From the NCBI GenBank assembly GCA_028225715.1, contig JAOIXS010000034.1, forward strand, positions 1 to 6,561: a stretch of DNA of 6,561 nt, written 5' to 3'. Origin of the DNA: Candidatus Pelagibacter sp. (GTDB taxonomy: Bacteria > Pseudomonadota > Alphaproteobacteria > Pelagibacterales > Pelagibacteraceae). Position numbers and translations under genes: made by a program. How positions within the stretch are numbered: the stretch's first letter is position 1; every line of letters begins with the position of its first letter. Shown here piece by piece: positions 6,492-6,561 of the stretch. The notes below the pieces were generated by a model. It ran no database searches. It was not told the DNA's origin and saw only the letters and a program-made list of their open reading frames with translations.

Positions 6492-6500
6492 GAAATATTA

Positions 6501-6560
6501 TTAATTAATCATAATTACAGAAATATTTCTACCATAATCATTCTCATTGCGGCTAATAGA
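6501..6560 (-). CDS. C-terminal fragment of an unidentified gene upstream of prs
   Basis: Reading leftward from the right edge, one minus-strand frame stays open for 19 codons and ends in TAA at 6503-6501. It gives SISRNENDYGRNISVIMIN. The other frame I read alongside it has stop codons within the first few codons. The gap of 9 bases to the prs ATG is the spacing used elsewhere in this window. The alternation of charged and hydrophobic residues looks like a real protein end (a final beta strand ISVIMI), but I do not recognise the family. Nineteen codons are too few to exclude chance. Confidence 0.5.
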   Translation of the reverse strand, partial: SISRNENDYGRNISVIMIN

Positions 6561-6561
6561 T

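Noticed and set aside
1..6561. Mobile elements, CRISPR, tRNA or rRNA genes, riboswitches
   Set aside because: Coding sequence fills nearly the whole window with recognised housekeeping genes. The longest gap is 86 bases. I saw no direct-repeat arrays, terminal inverted repeats or cloverleaf-like segments.

Overview
The window is a compact, strongly A+T-rich stretch of bacterial chromosome carrying only housekeeping genes. The proteins look alphaproteobacterial: a Rieske protein with the long charged insert before its first cluster motif, separate cytochrome b and c1 genes, a CTC-type L25 and the trmL-hemF pair. Very low G+C, gaps of a few bases, start/stop overlaps and AGA/TTA-rich codon use suggest the SAR11 clade (Pelagibacterales). 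That assignment is an inference from style and gene order, not from a database search.

Layout: (1) Positions 1-520, minus strand: the first 19 codons of a probable hemF (cut by the window edge) and the complete upstream trmL, joined by a one-base TAATG overlap. (2) Positions 521-606: an 86-base divergent spacer with a credible trmL promoter and a short inverted repeat lying over its -10 box. (3) Positions 607-3169, plus strand: petA-petB-petC, the three catalytic subunits of the cytochrome bc1 complex, with gaps of 9 and 4 bases. (4) Positions 3146-6561, minus strand: in transcription order, the C-terminus of an unidentified gene, then prs, rplY, pth and ychF. pth and ychF also join by a TAATG overlap. 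The petC and ychF 3' ends overlap tail to tail by 24 bases in exact codon register.

How the genes work together: petABC encodes the quinol:cytochrome c oxidoreductase of the respiratory chain. The divergent operon contains a probable haem-synthesis gene (hemF), which could supply haem to cytochromes b and c1, beside a wobble-base tRNA methyltransferase. The large minus-strand operon joins nucleotide precursor supply (PRPP) with translation: ribosomal protein L25, peptidyl-tRNA recycling and the ribosome-associated ATPase YchF.

I found no mobile element, CRISPR array, tRNA, rRNA, riboswitch or novel system. The points worth a second look concern genome compaction: the codon-register antisense overlap, the lack of any terminator room between convergent operons, stop/start fusion at two junctions and the absence of Shine-Dalgarno sequences before every start.
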